Source: Gonocerus acuteangulatus
Lineage: Eukaryota; Arthropoda; Insecta; Hemiptera; Coreidae
Reading direction: 5' to 3'
Assembly: GCA_946811695.1 (NCBI GenBank)
Contig: OX328132.1
Coordinates: forward strand, 122,152,235-122,216,234
Length of the DNA stretch: 64,000 nt
The notes beneath the pieces were generated by a model. It was not told the DNA's origin and made no database searches. It saw only the letters and a program-made list of their open reading frames with translations. The translations under genes and the position numbers were made by a program. Position 1 is the stretch's first letter. Each line of letters begins with the position of its first letter. Below, piece after piece: positions 22,640 to 34,497 of this stretch.

Positions 22640-22740
22640 AACTAAGGACGGGTTATCAATAGGTTACCACCCTGAAAAGGATTTGTAATGTGATGAAAAT
22701 TCGAGGATTTGGACCAAATCGAGTCAACACCAAATTCAAG
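22640..22740 (-). mobile_element. SINE-1-like 3' part, reversed
   Basis: The minus strand reads CCTTTTCAGGGTGGTAACCT then ATTGATAACCCGTCC, matching the end of the SINE-1 copy at 787-950. The promoter part is not recognisable. Confidence 0.5.
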
Positions 22741-22886
22741 AATTTACGAAGTTCATAATACCAGGAGCTTCAGGGTAATCATATCGCAGCTGCAAATCTA
22801 ATAAATTTAGTACCCCCAAATTTATTAGAAATGGAGCTCCTTTTTTGGATTCACTCTCTCACCCACAAACGCTTTTTCTTTCGTTT

Positions 22887-23420
<534 letters not shown>

Positions 23421-25139
23421 AGTTTTGATAACTTAGAATTAAAATTTTATTCACAAATTTTCCTGCGAGTACAAATAAAAATTGTAAATAATCACAAAAA
23501 ATGTGAATACAAAAAAATTCAGATTAAAATATATGAATACAAATTTATTCACATTATAATTTGTGAATAAAAATTTATTTGTTTTTATTTTTATTTTATT
23601 ATTTACTCTTACTACGCCACTAGAAGTTGTATTTTCCTTGTATAAGCAGGAGGTCCATACTTCAAAATTTAAATTAACTCTTTCGTGAATTTACTAAAAA
23701 TGCCACCTAAATCCATTTGGTGCCTCTTGAGGAGCGTAAAAATAAATACAGCCTATTATTTATTTATTTATTTTTTAATTCATATTTATTTAAAATCTGT
23801 AAAATTATTAATAAGTACAATAATTAATTGTGCTGGGCTAAGCATACATATCAATGAACAGTGTATGGAAGGAGCCAAACATTATCGGCATTTCCTAATA
23901 TATCTAAACATTTGTAACGCTTTCAAACGCTGAAGCATTGTTGAATAGTGGAGTGCCGGGAGCGGAAACCGAACTGGTGGTCAGGAATAGAATCGGGGGA
24001 TGTAATGATGGGAAGGATTCTCTTTAGAAAAAGTTTTTCAAATATTTTCTACATGATTGTGAGTAAGCTGATAGGGCGGTAGGAGGATGGGGTATTTAGA
24101 GGTTTTTGGGGTTTGGGGATAAGAATTATTATTGAGTGTTTCCATAGTTTGGGGAAGTGAGTAGTTCTTGGGATTGAATTGAAGATGTAGGTAAGTAGGT
24201 TTTTTAACAGCCTATTATAACATTGTAAAAGCTTACGCTACAAGGACCATCAATTTAAATATTCACATGTAACGATTACAATAACCTTTTCACTCTATTA
24301 TCTATGAGAGTTTATGGGGGTATTTTTGCGAAGACCACGTCCAGTGACTTGTGAAGTATCTGTAGTGATTATGACAGTGATTCAGCGTACGCGCATAACT
24401 CATTAGTTTTTCTAGTGGCTATTCCTATGGACAATTCTATTGGTTGTAGCTGGTAGTAAAGTAACCTTCAGCACTCAAGTCAATCCGACTTGCAAAAGTC
24501 CGACTCGCAGGAACTGCGTCATCTTAGCGCGGTTCCATTCATATCCCTAGTGTTATTTTGTAGACTTAGAATAGAAACAGTTATTAATTTGTTTGCATCA
24601 TTCCTAATGTAAACAAATATGAAAAAAAAAAAAAACATGATTTTCGGCTAGGGATGAAACTATCCTAAGCAGAAATTACTCTTTCTGCCGTCCCAAGTTT
24701 CGGTCTACGAAGACTCTTCTACGAATATATTTCTAATTTACTTAACTTGCAGTGCTAACATATCCATTTTACTTTTAAATGCAATTAAACAAAATAAAAT
24801 TGTACATGAAAATGAGAAAGTAGTGTTATTTTTTATTGAACTAAGGCCACATTCAACCACAAAATATAATTATATTTCTAGTATAGCATTTGGCTGCATG
24901 ACTTCCTACAGGTAAAGGTAACTGTCAGCTGTCCTAGAATGCTTGATGAGAACAATGAATCTTGATTTATGAAGTGCAATAAAAGCCTACCTGAACCGGC
25001 AGACTACCTCGACCCGGACTGACCCTACACGGCGAATATTTACGTTTTCAGTTCTTTTACAGGTTCAAAGAATTTGTATTTATTCCCCTGTTTTATTGAG
25101 AAATACATCCTCCTCCTAGAAGCAATAACGAAATAACAA
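23421..25139. other. AT-rich sequence with B-type repeat, no gene
   Basis: A B-repeat (GTCCGACTCGCAGGAACTGC, then CATCTTAGCGCGGTTCC) lies at 24508-24560; related copies are at 30280, 40540 and 47795. At 24300-24430 there is sequence (GCGAAGACCACGTCCAGTGA) recurring at 27740, 29460 and 30010. Nothing else is recognisable. Confidence 0.4.
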
Positions 25140-26816
25140 GAAATAAAAACAGACAAAAAGAACCGTTTAGACTTATTTCTCCGTTTGACATCGCCTAATC
25201 AAAACTTTCTTCAGAACCTGTTTTCTAGAGCATTTAGTAAGCTTTCGAATGGTAACCATCCGTTTACCAAGATTCTCAACCGTTTTCGAGATATTAAGGA
25301 AAGTATATGACGTTTCCAAAGCTTTTCATCTCTATTAATAAATTATTTTAATTTAACCCTTCCTTAACTCCAAACGTAAGTAAATTTTCAGCATACTAGT
25401 TTTGATGAAATTAGAACATGCAGAAAATGTTTCAACTGAATCCCATAATTCGAAGTACCAAAATCAAAGACAAAAAAAACGTTCGAATAAACAAAATCAA
25501 TTACTTCAAAGTTAAAGCTCTTATTTATCCGATTGACATCGCTTATTCAAAACTTTCTTTAGAACCTTTTTTGTAGACCATTTAGTAAGCTTTCGAATGG
25601 TAACATTTCGCTTCCCAAGATTGTCAACGGTTTTCGAGATACTAACGAAAGTATAAAAGGTTACCAAAACCTTTCTTGTCTGTTAATAAAATATTTTATT
25701 CTAACCCTTCCTTTACTCCAAACGTAACCAAAATTTCAACATATTAGTGTTGATAAAATTCGAACTTGCAGAAAATGTTTCAACTGAATCCCATAATTCT
25801 AAGTACCAAAATCAAAGACAAAAAGAACAGTTGGAATAAGCGAAATCAATTACTTAAAAGTTTTAAGCACTTATTTCTCCGATTGACATCGCTTATTCAA
25901 AACTTTCTTTAGAACCTTTCTTGTAGACCATTTAGTAAGCTTTCGAATGGTAACCTTTCGCTTCCCAAGATTTTCAACCGTTTTCGAGATATTAAGAAAT
26001 TATACGAAGTTCCCAAAACTTTGTATTATTTCTGACAACAGAAAATTGGTCTCATTTTACCTATCCTGTTTTACACACACATACATTTTCCTTACAAATA
26101 CAACATGAGAAATTACAAAAATAAAAAGCAATAAAAAACCAAGGGAAAGAGACAAAAATTACAAAAAGAACGACAAAAACCCGTTCATAAGAACAAAACA
26201 GACGTATTTGAAGTTTTAAGCACTTATTTCTCCGATTGACATAACCTAATCAAAAATAGTTTTAGAATCATTTTTGTAGAGAATTTAGTAAGCTTTCAAA
26301 TAGTTTCAATCCACTTACCACGATTTCCCAACCGTGTTCGAGATATTAATGAAAGTATACGAAGTTTCCAAAACATTTCATGTCTGTTCATAAAATATTT
26401 TATTCTAACCCTTCCTTAACTCCAAACGTAACATAACTTTCAACATATTAGTTTTAATGAAAGTAGAACATGCAGATAATGTTTCAACTGAATCCCGTTA
26501 TTCTAAGTACCCAAACCAAAAACGGTATTCAAAAACTATTTTTCCAATTTTCTCGACAACGGTTAAAGCTATCGCCTTGAAAATGGTTTCATTCGTTTTT
26601 CTAGCCCAAGAAGCCTATAAAACGAGTACTTACAAGCTTATGAACTCAAAAACGTAAGCGTTACGATTTTTTCTGCGCGAATTTCGCCCCAAACGCCATC
26701 TTCCAGTGGGCGGATTTTGCTGGTTAACGAACTTGACCTTTCAAATCGGACGACAGATTTTTGTACCAAATTTCATCAAAATCGGACCATTCGTCTTCTA
26801 TTTAGAGAGCGAACAG

Positions 26817-26873
<57 letters not shown>

Positions 26874-27031
26874 TATACATATATATATATATACAAATTT
26901 GAACCACCGTTATTTTCGGTTTCTAGGGGTTCTGAAACGCAAAATTTTCTAGTCGGCACTTCCGGATTGTTTCATTGTATCAACCTTATAAGCGGGGTTC
27001 CTCCCTATGGGGGAGGGAGGAACCGCGCTAA
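25140..27031 (+). mobile_element. microsatellite-centred A element with a tandemly repeated 5' region
   Basis: The 5' region is four tandem ~350-bp units (TGACATCGC at about 25188, 25545, 25887; TGACATAACC at about 26239), each with AACCGTTTTCGAGATATTA and CCTTCCTTAACTCCAAACG. Then the 5' module (26535-26820), (TA)n (26821-26893 with a break), and the 3' module ending AACCTTATAAGCGGGGTTCC.. GGAGGAACCGCGCTAAAA at 27031. The same order in other copies shows this is one mobile unit. No protein coding. Confidence 0.75.
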
Positions 27032-27374
27032 AAATTAATATAATTCTATTAATTTTAGCGAGTTGGATTGACTAGAGTTTTAATATCTACTTGAGCGAGC
27101 GGAAACGCATAGTACGTATGCCCACAATGCGAAATAAATGTAAATATGTTATAGAACCACCGGACAAAAAATTCGGTGAGGAGGCCCCTAAACTTCACAA
27201 TTACCATTGATTTTAATAATATTAACCTTTTTATTAATAAATATTGCTTGCTGAAATATATTCTGCTTATTTTCATTTATGCTTTACAAGCCTAAACGTA
27301 TTACTTACAAATTCAAGTTATCAAACGGTTAATTAGAAACCATATTATATAAATATAGTGAATTCATCATGAAG

Positions 27375-27545
27375 ATTTGATAGTTAGCCGTCGAGGTGAT
27401 AAGCAATCAGGGAATAGTTGGGATTCGTCTAAGAAAACATCAATACGATTTTTGTAAAAAATCTATGTTAAGGACGTTTCGACTACTCTTTGGTAGCCTT
27501 CGTCAGCTAAAATGACAAAAAACAAAGAAAAAACAGTCAATAAAA
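27375..27545 (-). mobile_element. Penelope-like element terminal fragment (class A)
   Basis: The + strand order TAGTTAGCCGTCGAGGTGAT, GTTGGGATTCGTCTAAG, ACGTTTCGACTACTC, TGGTAGCCTTCGTCAGC matches the end of the elements at 5738 and 48521. It carries the best-preserved class A hammerhead. No coding sequence nearby. Confidence 0.75.
27468..27511 (-). ncRNA. hammerhead ribozyme candidate (class A)
   Basis: Minus strand: stem I strand TTTTAG; CTGACGA (27506-27500); extra A; stem II GGCTAC / GTAGTC with loop CAAAGA (one G-U pair); GAA (27480-27478); palindromic stem III ACGT; C as cleavage base (27473), forming a GTC triplet; stem I partner CTTAA (four of five pairs). All core bases fit the hammerhead consensus. 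Confidence 0.68.
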
Positions 27546-28242
27546 GTTACTTTTAGTAATGATTGCAGTGATTTTAAATACTTTTCATTACTATATTAAC
27601 TTTTGTTTAATATATTTATATAATATGGTATCTAACCTTAGATGACCTGTAAAGAAGTAATAAATAACCTGCAAAGAACCTGTAAGCTAAGTTCAAAAAT
27701 CAATGTTTATAATCACGACAAATACTTCAAAGTAACTGGATGTGGTCTTCGCAAAACGACCCGTTTGTGGAATACTTAGTATGCATAAGCTGTTCCTATC
27801 TTGTCACAACTTCCCCTGGGATATTCCTTGAAAGCTTGCATGTTGAATCACTGATTTGCACATTATCCCAATGCATATCCGGTAGTTGAGGCGCCGCGGA
27901 TGCAATAAAGCCCAGGAAACTGCATCTCCAGGGGATGACATCCCTGGAAATCAACTAGATAGCTATCCTCCCCAGGCCATTTTATTGCTTGCCCTCAAGC
28001 CTGCCATTAAACGATTTCTTCAAATCACCAGCAATAATAATATGCATAGATTGATAAAACTTTTGTATTTTGTTTATAATAATTACAGGGGTCTGGATTC
28101 AAAGAAAACTTCTTTATTTAACCATAATAATATAAATAATTTAAATCTTCATAATAATAACTGAAATAGATAACCAAAGATAAGCAATGTCGGGTGCAGC
28201 CTGTAGCTGAATGGGTGCCCGGCGATAGTAACCCAGTTGTTG

Positions 28243-29350
28243 ATACGCCGCACAGTGGCCCCGATTCAATAATCATGGTGCAAAAAATAGTTTTAGTGTA
28301 CGGATTTCGTTCTAACTTGTTATGACGTTTATTGGTGGAGTGTAAAGATGTTTTCAGTTAGTTTTATCAAAATCGTTGTGGGCGGTTAGAGGGGAGGGGA
28401 GGGGGGAGCGCAAGCCCCTTAGTACGGATTTCGCTTAAATATGCTTAAGGGAGGTTTTTTATGTGGGATTCATTCATTTTTTAAAAAAAAAGGAGTGAGG
28501 AAGGGGGTTTTGAATGTAAAATATATATTTTTCGACAAGTACTAGCTAAATCCATTCGTTTCCCACATAACAAATAATGTGATTGTTATTTTATTTTCTT
28601 GCACATTACTTATAATGTCATTGATAGCATTAAAACATATGTTGCATGAAAAATATTAACATGAAGCATTACGTAATTATATTTACTTAGCATTTTCGAT
28701 GCTCTTTAGAATTACGGATACAGATATAATAGTTGTACCAGTTTATTATGACCTTATATATATATAGGACCTGGGGAGGGCCGGTGAAGGGAGAGCCGGG
28801 CGTCAGCGGGCCACGGAGATCACTGGTTTTCGGTGTTCAAACCCCCCCCCCCTCATTTCGAAAACTGCAGTCGAAACCTGTATATCCCGTTAGAGGGACA
28901 TGTACTCTCCTACTGGCATAATGGACTCCGTGACCGTAAGTGACAAAACGTTTTGACAGCCTTTTGAATTTTAAGTTTCGACTCCTAAAATTGGTTAAGT
29001 TTGATCATCTCCTGAACAGCTATACTTAATGATAATAGACTTCTGATTGGCACTCGGTTCAGTTCCACTTTTTTATATTTAAGCCTGCCTAATAATTTTT
29101 TAATAATTTTTCTTGATATATTTATTTAGGTTTAAATGAGAATTGTGAAATATGCCAAGCTAGCAGATGTTGGGAACCGCCATGTTTGAACGACCACAGC
29201 GACTCATAGGGTTGATACTCTATACCCCTCCTTCGTATAACTAACTTCACGAAGGAGATGCCTAGGTAATATAAAAACGTAAGGATGGGTCCAGATGTCC
29301 GGAAAATTTTTTGGGTTCTTTGATTTTATGCACCATGATTGCTGAATCGG
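28243..29350. mobile_element. inverted-repeat element nested in the E element
   Basis: The left end GCACAGTGGCCCCGATTC with AATCATGGTGCA (28243-28285) pairs with the reversed right end AGTGGTCCCGATTC / AATCATGGTGCATAAA (29318-29350). The interior holds no recognised protein. A clear target duplication was not found. Confidence 0.5.
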
Positions 29351-29885
29351 GACCACTCTTCGTCGTTAAAAAAATAATTGAAATTAAGTGTAAATTAGAT
29401 ACATTTATGGAAGTATAAATTACTCGTTAATATTGAAAAAGCACAAATGATCTCATGGGTCTTTTTGCGAAGACTACATCCAGTTACTTTCATGTATCTG
29501 TTGTGATTTTAAACAGTGATTTTGGAACTTACGGACAGGTTCTTTGCTTCTTTACTTATTCTTGCTTATCTAAGGTTAGGAAACCATATTATATAAATAT
29601 AGTAATCAAAAGTTAATATAGTAAGAAAATTATTTAAAATCACTGCAATCACTACTAAAAGTAACTTTTTTTTACTACTATATTTATAAAATATGGTTTC
29701 TAACTAACTGTTAGATAACTTGTATTTGTAAGTAATACTTTTAGGCTTCTAAAGCATAAATATATTTTATATTTATTTCACACTAAGGGCATACGTGCTA
29801 TGCGTTTCCGCTCGCTACGCTCGTTTAAGCAGATATCAAAACTCTAGACAATCCAACTCGCTAAAATTAGTTAGATTAACTTGAG

Positions 29886-30575
29886 TGTTAAAGGTTACTT
29901 TTCTACCAGCAACAACCAATAGAATTGCCCATAGGAATAGCCAATAGAAAAGCTAATGAGTTATGCGCGTGCGATGAATCACTGTTATAATCACTACAGA
30001 TACTTCGCGAGTAACTGGTCTTCGCAAAAAGACCCGATCTCATCATTAGAGCTTCCATTGTGACGCTGAAAAGCCTGAGCATTGAGCCCTTATTTGACGG
30101 GGAAAGAATCAATGCAACCTAGGTGTCTCCTTCATCAATTCCTAAGTGCATATCTGAAAGACTAAGCCCTGAGGAAGCTTGCAGTATGACTAGCGAAACG
30201 CCGGTAAAGAAATTTGTGAGACGGTCAATACCAGAAGACTATAATGTTTGTAATGATTTGGACCGTGAAAGCCTACGAGTTAAAAAGTCCGACTCGCAGG
30301 AATTGACTGAATCATCTTAGCGCGGTTCCATTCTTATCCCTAATATCATTTGGAAAGGCTGAAATAGAAACGGTTAAAATTTTGGTTAGACCTTTCATGA
30401 AAGAATTTATGACCCCCAAATAGTTCACGGTTGTAAGGGTACATACCTCTACCTGTCAGAAAAATGACTCCCTGGCCTAGTGAAAGTTCGCTCTAAAAAC
30501 ACAGTGCTTGCTGTTTCTTATTTTCTTTTACCATAATACTAAATTTACAGATAGGCAATTTAAAAAAAAAAATAA
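29886..30575. other. repeat mosaic with B-type repeat and decayed hammerhead region
   Basis: The block CCAATAGAATTGCCCATAGG through CTTCGCAAAAAGACCC (29910-30030) is the inverse of 24340-24440. A decayed hammerhead is at 30164-30210 and a B-repeat (AAGTCCGACTCGCAGG) at 30280-30380. No gene. Confidence 0.4.
30164..30210 (+). ncRNA. decayed hammerhead ribozyme (class F)
   Basis: AAGCC, CTGAGGA, extra A, GCT..AGC stem II with mismatches, GAAA, then CGCC where a palindromic stem III is expected, then GG able to pair with CC. The core motifs are exact but stems II and III have degenerated, so it is probably inactive. Confidence 0.4.
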
Positions 30576-30802
30576 AAACTTATTTGAAAAAAAAAAAAAA
30601 AAAAAAAAAACGTTCAAAAGAACAAAACAAACACATTTGAAGTTTTAAGCACTTATTTCCCCGATTACCATCGCCTAATCCAAAATTGCTTCAGAATTTT
30701 TTTTGTAGAGCATTCGAATGGTAACCTTACGCTTATCAAGATTTTCAACCGTTTACGAAATATTAAGGAAAATATACGAAGTTCTCAAAACCTTTCATGT
30801 TT

Positions 30803-31408
30803 AAATTACTTTGAGGTTGCTGGCAGGGAAGGAAGATCTTTAGGTAAATGAAAACATCCAGTTCCTTCACAACAGTTTATTTTCCACGCAGAGCGCTTTC
30901 GGTAGCTCCTGAACGGTAGCTCCTCCTCTATATGTCCTAGAAAGTATAGAGATACGTAGCGACAAGATCCTGAGCCCGTGCAATTTAAATAAAAGGACAG
31001 ACACGTACCAAACTGATATGTTGAGCCACGCCTCTGTGCAGGCTCTCTCCCGGCTTCCCTTCAGTCAGCCCTCAGCAGTGAAGCTGAACTCATTCTAGGT
31101 GAGTCTCTCGCCTCAACTTTAGCCATTTCATTTTAATAACGTATGACTTTTGTTTTTGTTTGTATTGTATTGTTTTTAATGTTTGTGTTGACGAATCAAA
31201 ATTATTGTGATTATTTATTTATTATTTTACGTGTTTATTTATTATTTTACGTGTAGGTTTAGTGAGCATTTTAATAATAAGAAGATTGCTATTTGGAACT
31301 GTTTTATTGTATTCATTTTCTCACAGTTCTGAGGATGGTAGCAAGAGCTACCGAAAGCGCTCAGCGTAGAAAATAAACTGTTGTGAAGGAACTGGACGTT
31401 TTTCATTT
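30803..31408. mobile_element. 606-bp Penelope-like non-autonomous element with 13-bp target duplication
   Basis: Flanked by ACCTTTCATGTTT at 30790-30802 and 31409-31421. Its termini are inverted copies: CATCCAGTTCCTTCACAACA and AGTTTATTTTC near the left, TAAACTGTTGTGAAGGAACT at the right. The right arm carries a hammerhead; in the left arm the equivalent block is rearranged (GGAGCTACC duplicated, CTGA lost). No GIY-YIG or reverse transcriptase coding, so it would depend on a partner. Confidence 0.8.
31326..31365 (+). ncRNA. hammerhead ribozyme candidate (class C)
   Basis: Stem I strand GTT; CTGAGGA (31329-31335); extra T; stem II GGTAGC / GCTACC with loop AAGA, perfect; GAA (31353-31355); stem III AGCGCT, a perfect palindrome; C cleavage base (31362); stem I partner AGC (two Watson-Crick pairs and one G-U). 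Every invariant core base is present. The short palindromic stem III favours action as a dimer. Confidence 0.7.
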
Positions 31409-31441
31409 ACCTTTCATGTTTCATGAATAAAATATTTTATT

Positions 31442-33098
31442 TGTTGCGGAAACATACATTAATAATGTAAGTGCTAATATTATTTTTTTTTTTTTTGCCT
31501 CTGTATTTCGTCTAAGTTCCGCTCGGCTACCCTCGGCCCCGTATCAGCAGTCGGCATAACAGGACAATATGGCCAGGACACGTGTCTAACATTGCTCCCG
31601 TACTTATTTCTCTTTTCGCCACATAAAAATTAGATTGGCGCATCTAGGAACTCTCAAAGTCATCACCAAGTCACCGTAGCTCCGACTACCAGTGAGATTC
31701 ATCTCAGCCGAAAATGATTTCTACACCAAGTCAAGCATCTAGTTCTCAGAGGACTTTCATACATATTCAAGACTGGTGAGTCTTCATTCATTTGCTTATT
31801 GTGGATTTCTTGGATTTTGAAGACATAACAATGCCCTGCTTGGGATAATTCAAATAAATGAAAGAAGCCAAACATATGAGTCTTGATCAACAGACTCCGT
31901 GGGGTAGTGGCTATGGTTACAGCGCTACACATCTCTTGATCAACAGACTCCGTGGGGTAGTGGCTATGGTTACAGCGCTACACATCTCTTGATCAACAGA
32001 CTCCGTGGGGTAGTGGCTATGGTTACAGCGCTACACATCTCTTGATCAACAGACTCCGTGGGGTAGTGGCTATGGTTACAGCGCTAAACATCCCTTGATC
32101 AACAGACTCCGTGGGGTAGTGGCTATGGTTACAGCGCTACACGTCCCTTGATCAACAGACTACGTGGGGTAGTGACTATCGTTACAGCGCTACACATCTC
32201 TTGAACAACAGACTCCGTGGGGTAGTGGCTATCGTTACAGCGCTACACATCTCTTGATCAACAGACTCCGTGGGGTAGTGGCTATCGTTACAGCGCTACA
32301 CATCCCTTGAACAACAGACTCCGTGGGGTAGTGACTATCGTTACAGCGCTACACATCTCTTGATCAACAGACTCCCTGGGGTAGTGACTATCGTTACAGC
32401 GCTACACATCTCTTGAACAACAGACTCCGTGGGGTAGTGACTATCGTTACAGCGCTACACATCTCTTGATCAACAGACTCCCTGGGGTAGTTACTATCGT
32501 TACAGCGCTACACATCTCTAGAACACCAGTGGATCGTATCCGGGGTAGAACAATTATTTTTTTTTTTTTACTGTTTTATTTTTTCCTTTTAATGTAAATA
32601 ATTTTTATTATTATAAGTATTTAATTCTTCTTTTTTTACATTAAATTTAAAATTAATTTAATTGTTTAATAATCATTCCAGACCATAGTCTCCATCATTT
32701 AAATAATTAATTCCTCCTTTTACAGTAAACTTCAAATTTGTTCTAAACGTTAAATCCTTTTTTTTTTATATAAGATAAATTTGTTTTAAATGTTTAATCC
32801 TTTTTTTTATATTTAATTTAAAGGTAAGATAAATTTGTTTAATTCTTTTTTTTCTCAATATTAAATTTAAGGATAAGTTAAATTGTATTATTATTGTTAA
32901 TAATCTTATGTAATTGTATAAAGGCATTCTAATATAAAGGGTTCAATATTTACTTTAATTTATGTTGCTCAATAAATTATATTCAGGTCTTTGCAAACCG
33001 GTGTTTTTAATTTTCTTTCAACCCCTGTTATCTCGCACCATTTAGGGGATGGTAGTCGGGACAGGAACGGTCACTTTGAACCACTAACCGCTACAACA
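31442..33098. mobile_element. solo LTR (1657 bp) with 5-bp target duplication
   Basis: Begins TGTTGCGGAAACATACATT, ends CCGCTACAACA, giving the TG..CA ends and short TGTTG / CAACA inverted repeat of an LTR. Flanked by TTATT at 31437-31441 and 33099-33103, matching the uninterrupted host repeat. An AATAAA signal lies near 32971, about 125 bp before the right end, as in an R-U5 region. No internal coding region and no second LTR, so a recombinational solo LTR is the simplest reading; superfamily (Gypsy or BEL by 5-bp duplication) not resolved. Confidence 0.75.
31880..32527. repeat. 53-bp minisatellite inside the solo LTR, about 12 copies
   Basis: CTCTTGATCAACAGACTCCG then TGGGGTAGTGGCTATGGTTA and CAGCGCTACACAT repeat every 53 bases. 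The part GGGGTAGTGGCTATGG resembles a tRNA A box. Copies differ at a few positions (CTATGG / CTATCG). Confidence 0.95.
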
Positions 33099-33501
33099 TT
33101 ATTCTAATCCTTCCTTAACCCGACCCGTTACCAAAATTTAAACATCTTTATATGAATTTCAAACATGGTGAAAATATTTTAACTGTATCCCATGATTCTA
33201 AGTAGCCAAACCAAAAAACTGATTCAACAACTATTTTTTCAACTTCGAAAACGGTTAAAGCTATCGCCTTAAAAATTGTTTCATTCGTTTTCCTAGGCCA
33301 AGAAGCCTATAAAACAAGTACTTAAAAGCATATGATGTAAGCGTAACGATTTTTCTTTGCACGAATTACGCTCCAATAATCATGTTCCGGTGTACGGATT
33401 GTGCTGGTTAACGAACTAGATCTTTCAAATTAGTAGAAAGATTTTTGTACGAAATATTATCAAAATCGGACCATTATTCGCAAACAGACAAATATATATA
33501 T

Positions 33502-33544
<43 letters not shown>

Positions 33545-33590
33545 AATTTGAACCACCGTTATTTTCGTTCTCTAGGGGTTCTGAAACACA

Positions 33591-33652
<62 letters not shown>

Positions 33653-33904
33653 TATACACACACACTAATTACACCAAACTTTATAAAATGTTGCTGCATA
33701 GCGCCGCAACCTAGATGGTCAAAGGAACAATATAGACAGAGGTACAACACCTTCCCCTATATATATACAAATTTGAACCATTGTGATCTATGGGTTCTGA
33801 AACGTGAATATTTCTAATCGGCACTTCCGGATTGCGTCATGAGGTCAACCTTATAAGCGAGGTTCCTCCCTATGGAGGGAGGTAGGAACCACGCTAAAAT
33901 GAGT

Positions 33905-34497
33905 GTTTCCATTGATGCTATTATCTGGTTCCTTAATTTGAAGGAAAAAAGGATGAGACGATTAATGAGAAAAATGCGTTAACGCAGTAGATATCCGTTG
34001 GCGCAAGTCCAATGCCAATATGCCAGATAGGTCTGTTCAGCTTGTTCGTGCTCACATTGGTTTGATGGAATGAATGGAAATGATGGGTTGCCTCTCTGCC
34101 GGTAAGATAGTCCATATGAGGGGACGGCCACCCATATCTTTCAGAACTATTATTAACAACGTGGTGGTCGGATTCTACGTCATGATGTAGAGGTTCGTGT
34201 GCTGATTGCCAAGATCAGCTTTGCTATGAGGTCCACGTAGAGAAAACATTCAATTTCCTTAATGGGATGTGGAGGCCTGGCATTATTTTCATGAAGGAAA
34301 ACAGAATACCCGTGCAGAATACCTTGTCCTTGGCTGGATGATCTCTATCCGATGAAATGAGTTTTCCTGGGGCGCTGGAGTTTTGGGAGAATGTTGTGGT
34401 TTCCCAGGATCGCGTGAGAGGAACGTCCTCTACCATCAGCTGGAGGGGTGGATGGAGTTCCTAGTCGGCTAGGGATCTGAGAGCCCTAGGCACACCA
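33905..34497. other. probable upstream LINE relic, not resolved
   Basis: GC-richer sequence that precedes the LINE fragment without a boundary and may be its decayed upstream part; no frame could be followed with confidence. Confidence 0.3.

Larger units (their letters stand above)
27047..29885. mobile_element. 2.8-kb element with ~100-bp terminal inverted repeats (E family)
   Basis: The left end reads AATTTTAGCGAGTTGGATTG and TTGAGCGAGCGGAAACGCAT; the right end reversed reads AATTTTAGCGAGTTGGATTG and AACGAGCGTAGCGAGCGG, then AAACGCATAGCACGTATGCC. It encloses a Penelope fragment and another inverted-repeat element. No transposase recognised; ends of the same family form a compact palindrome at 46350-46535. 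Confidence 0.65.
30576..33897 (+). mobile_element. A-family element split by a Penelope-like insertion and a solo LTR
   Basis: The repeat unit TTAAGCACTTATTTCC.. to CAAAACCTTTCATG (30640-30802) resumes at 31409 (CCTTTCATGTTTCATG, AAAATATTTTATT) and again at 33099 (TTATTCTAATCCTTCC), then runs into the 5' module (33210-33480), (TA)n at 33486-33541 and 33593-33649, and the terminal hairpin ending in GCTAAAA at 33893-33897. Both interrupting elements have exact target duplications, so the host element can be followed across them. A CA/TA-bearing segment (33655-33760) is shared with 47345-47460. Confidence 0.75.

Noticed and set aside
27886..28164. 92-codon frame starting MRRRGCNKAQ
   Set aside because: It lies inside an inverted-repeat element; the second half is AT-rich Asn/His low complexity and no domain is seen.
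31880..32527. CRISPR-like array
   Set aside because: Units are contiguous 53-bp tandem repeats without unique spacers, in a eukaryotic LTR.
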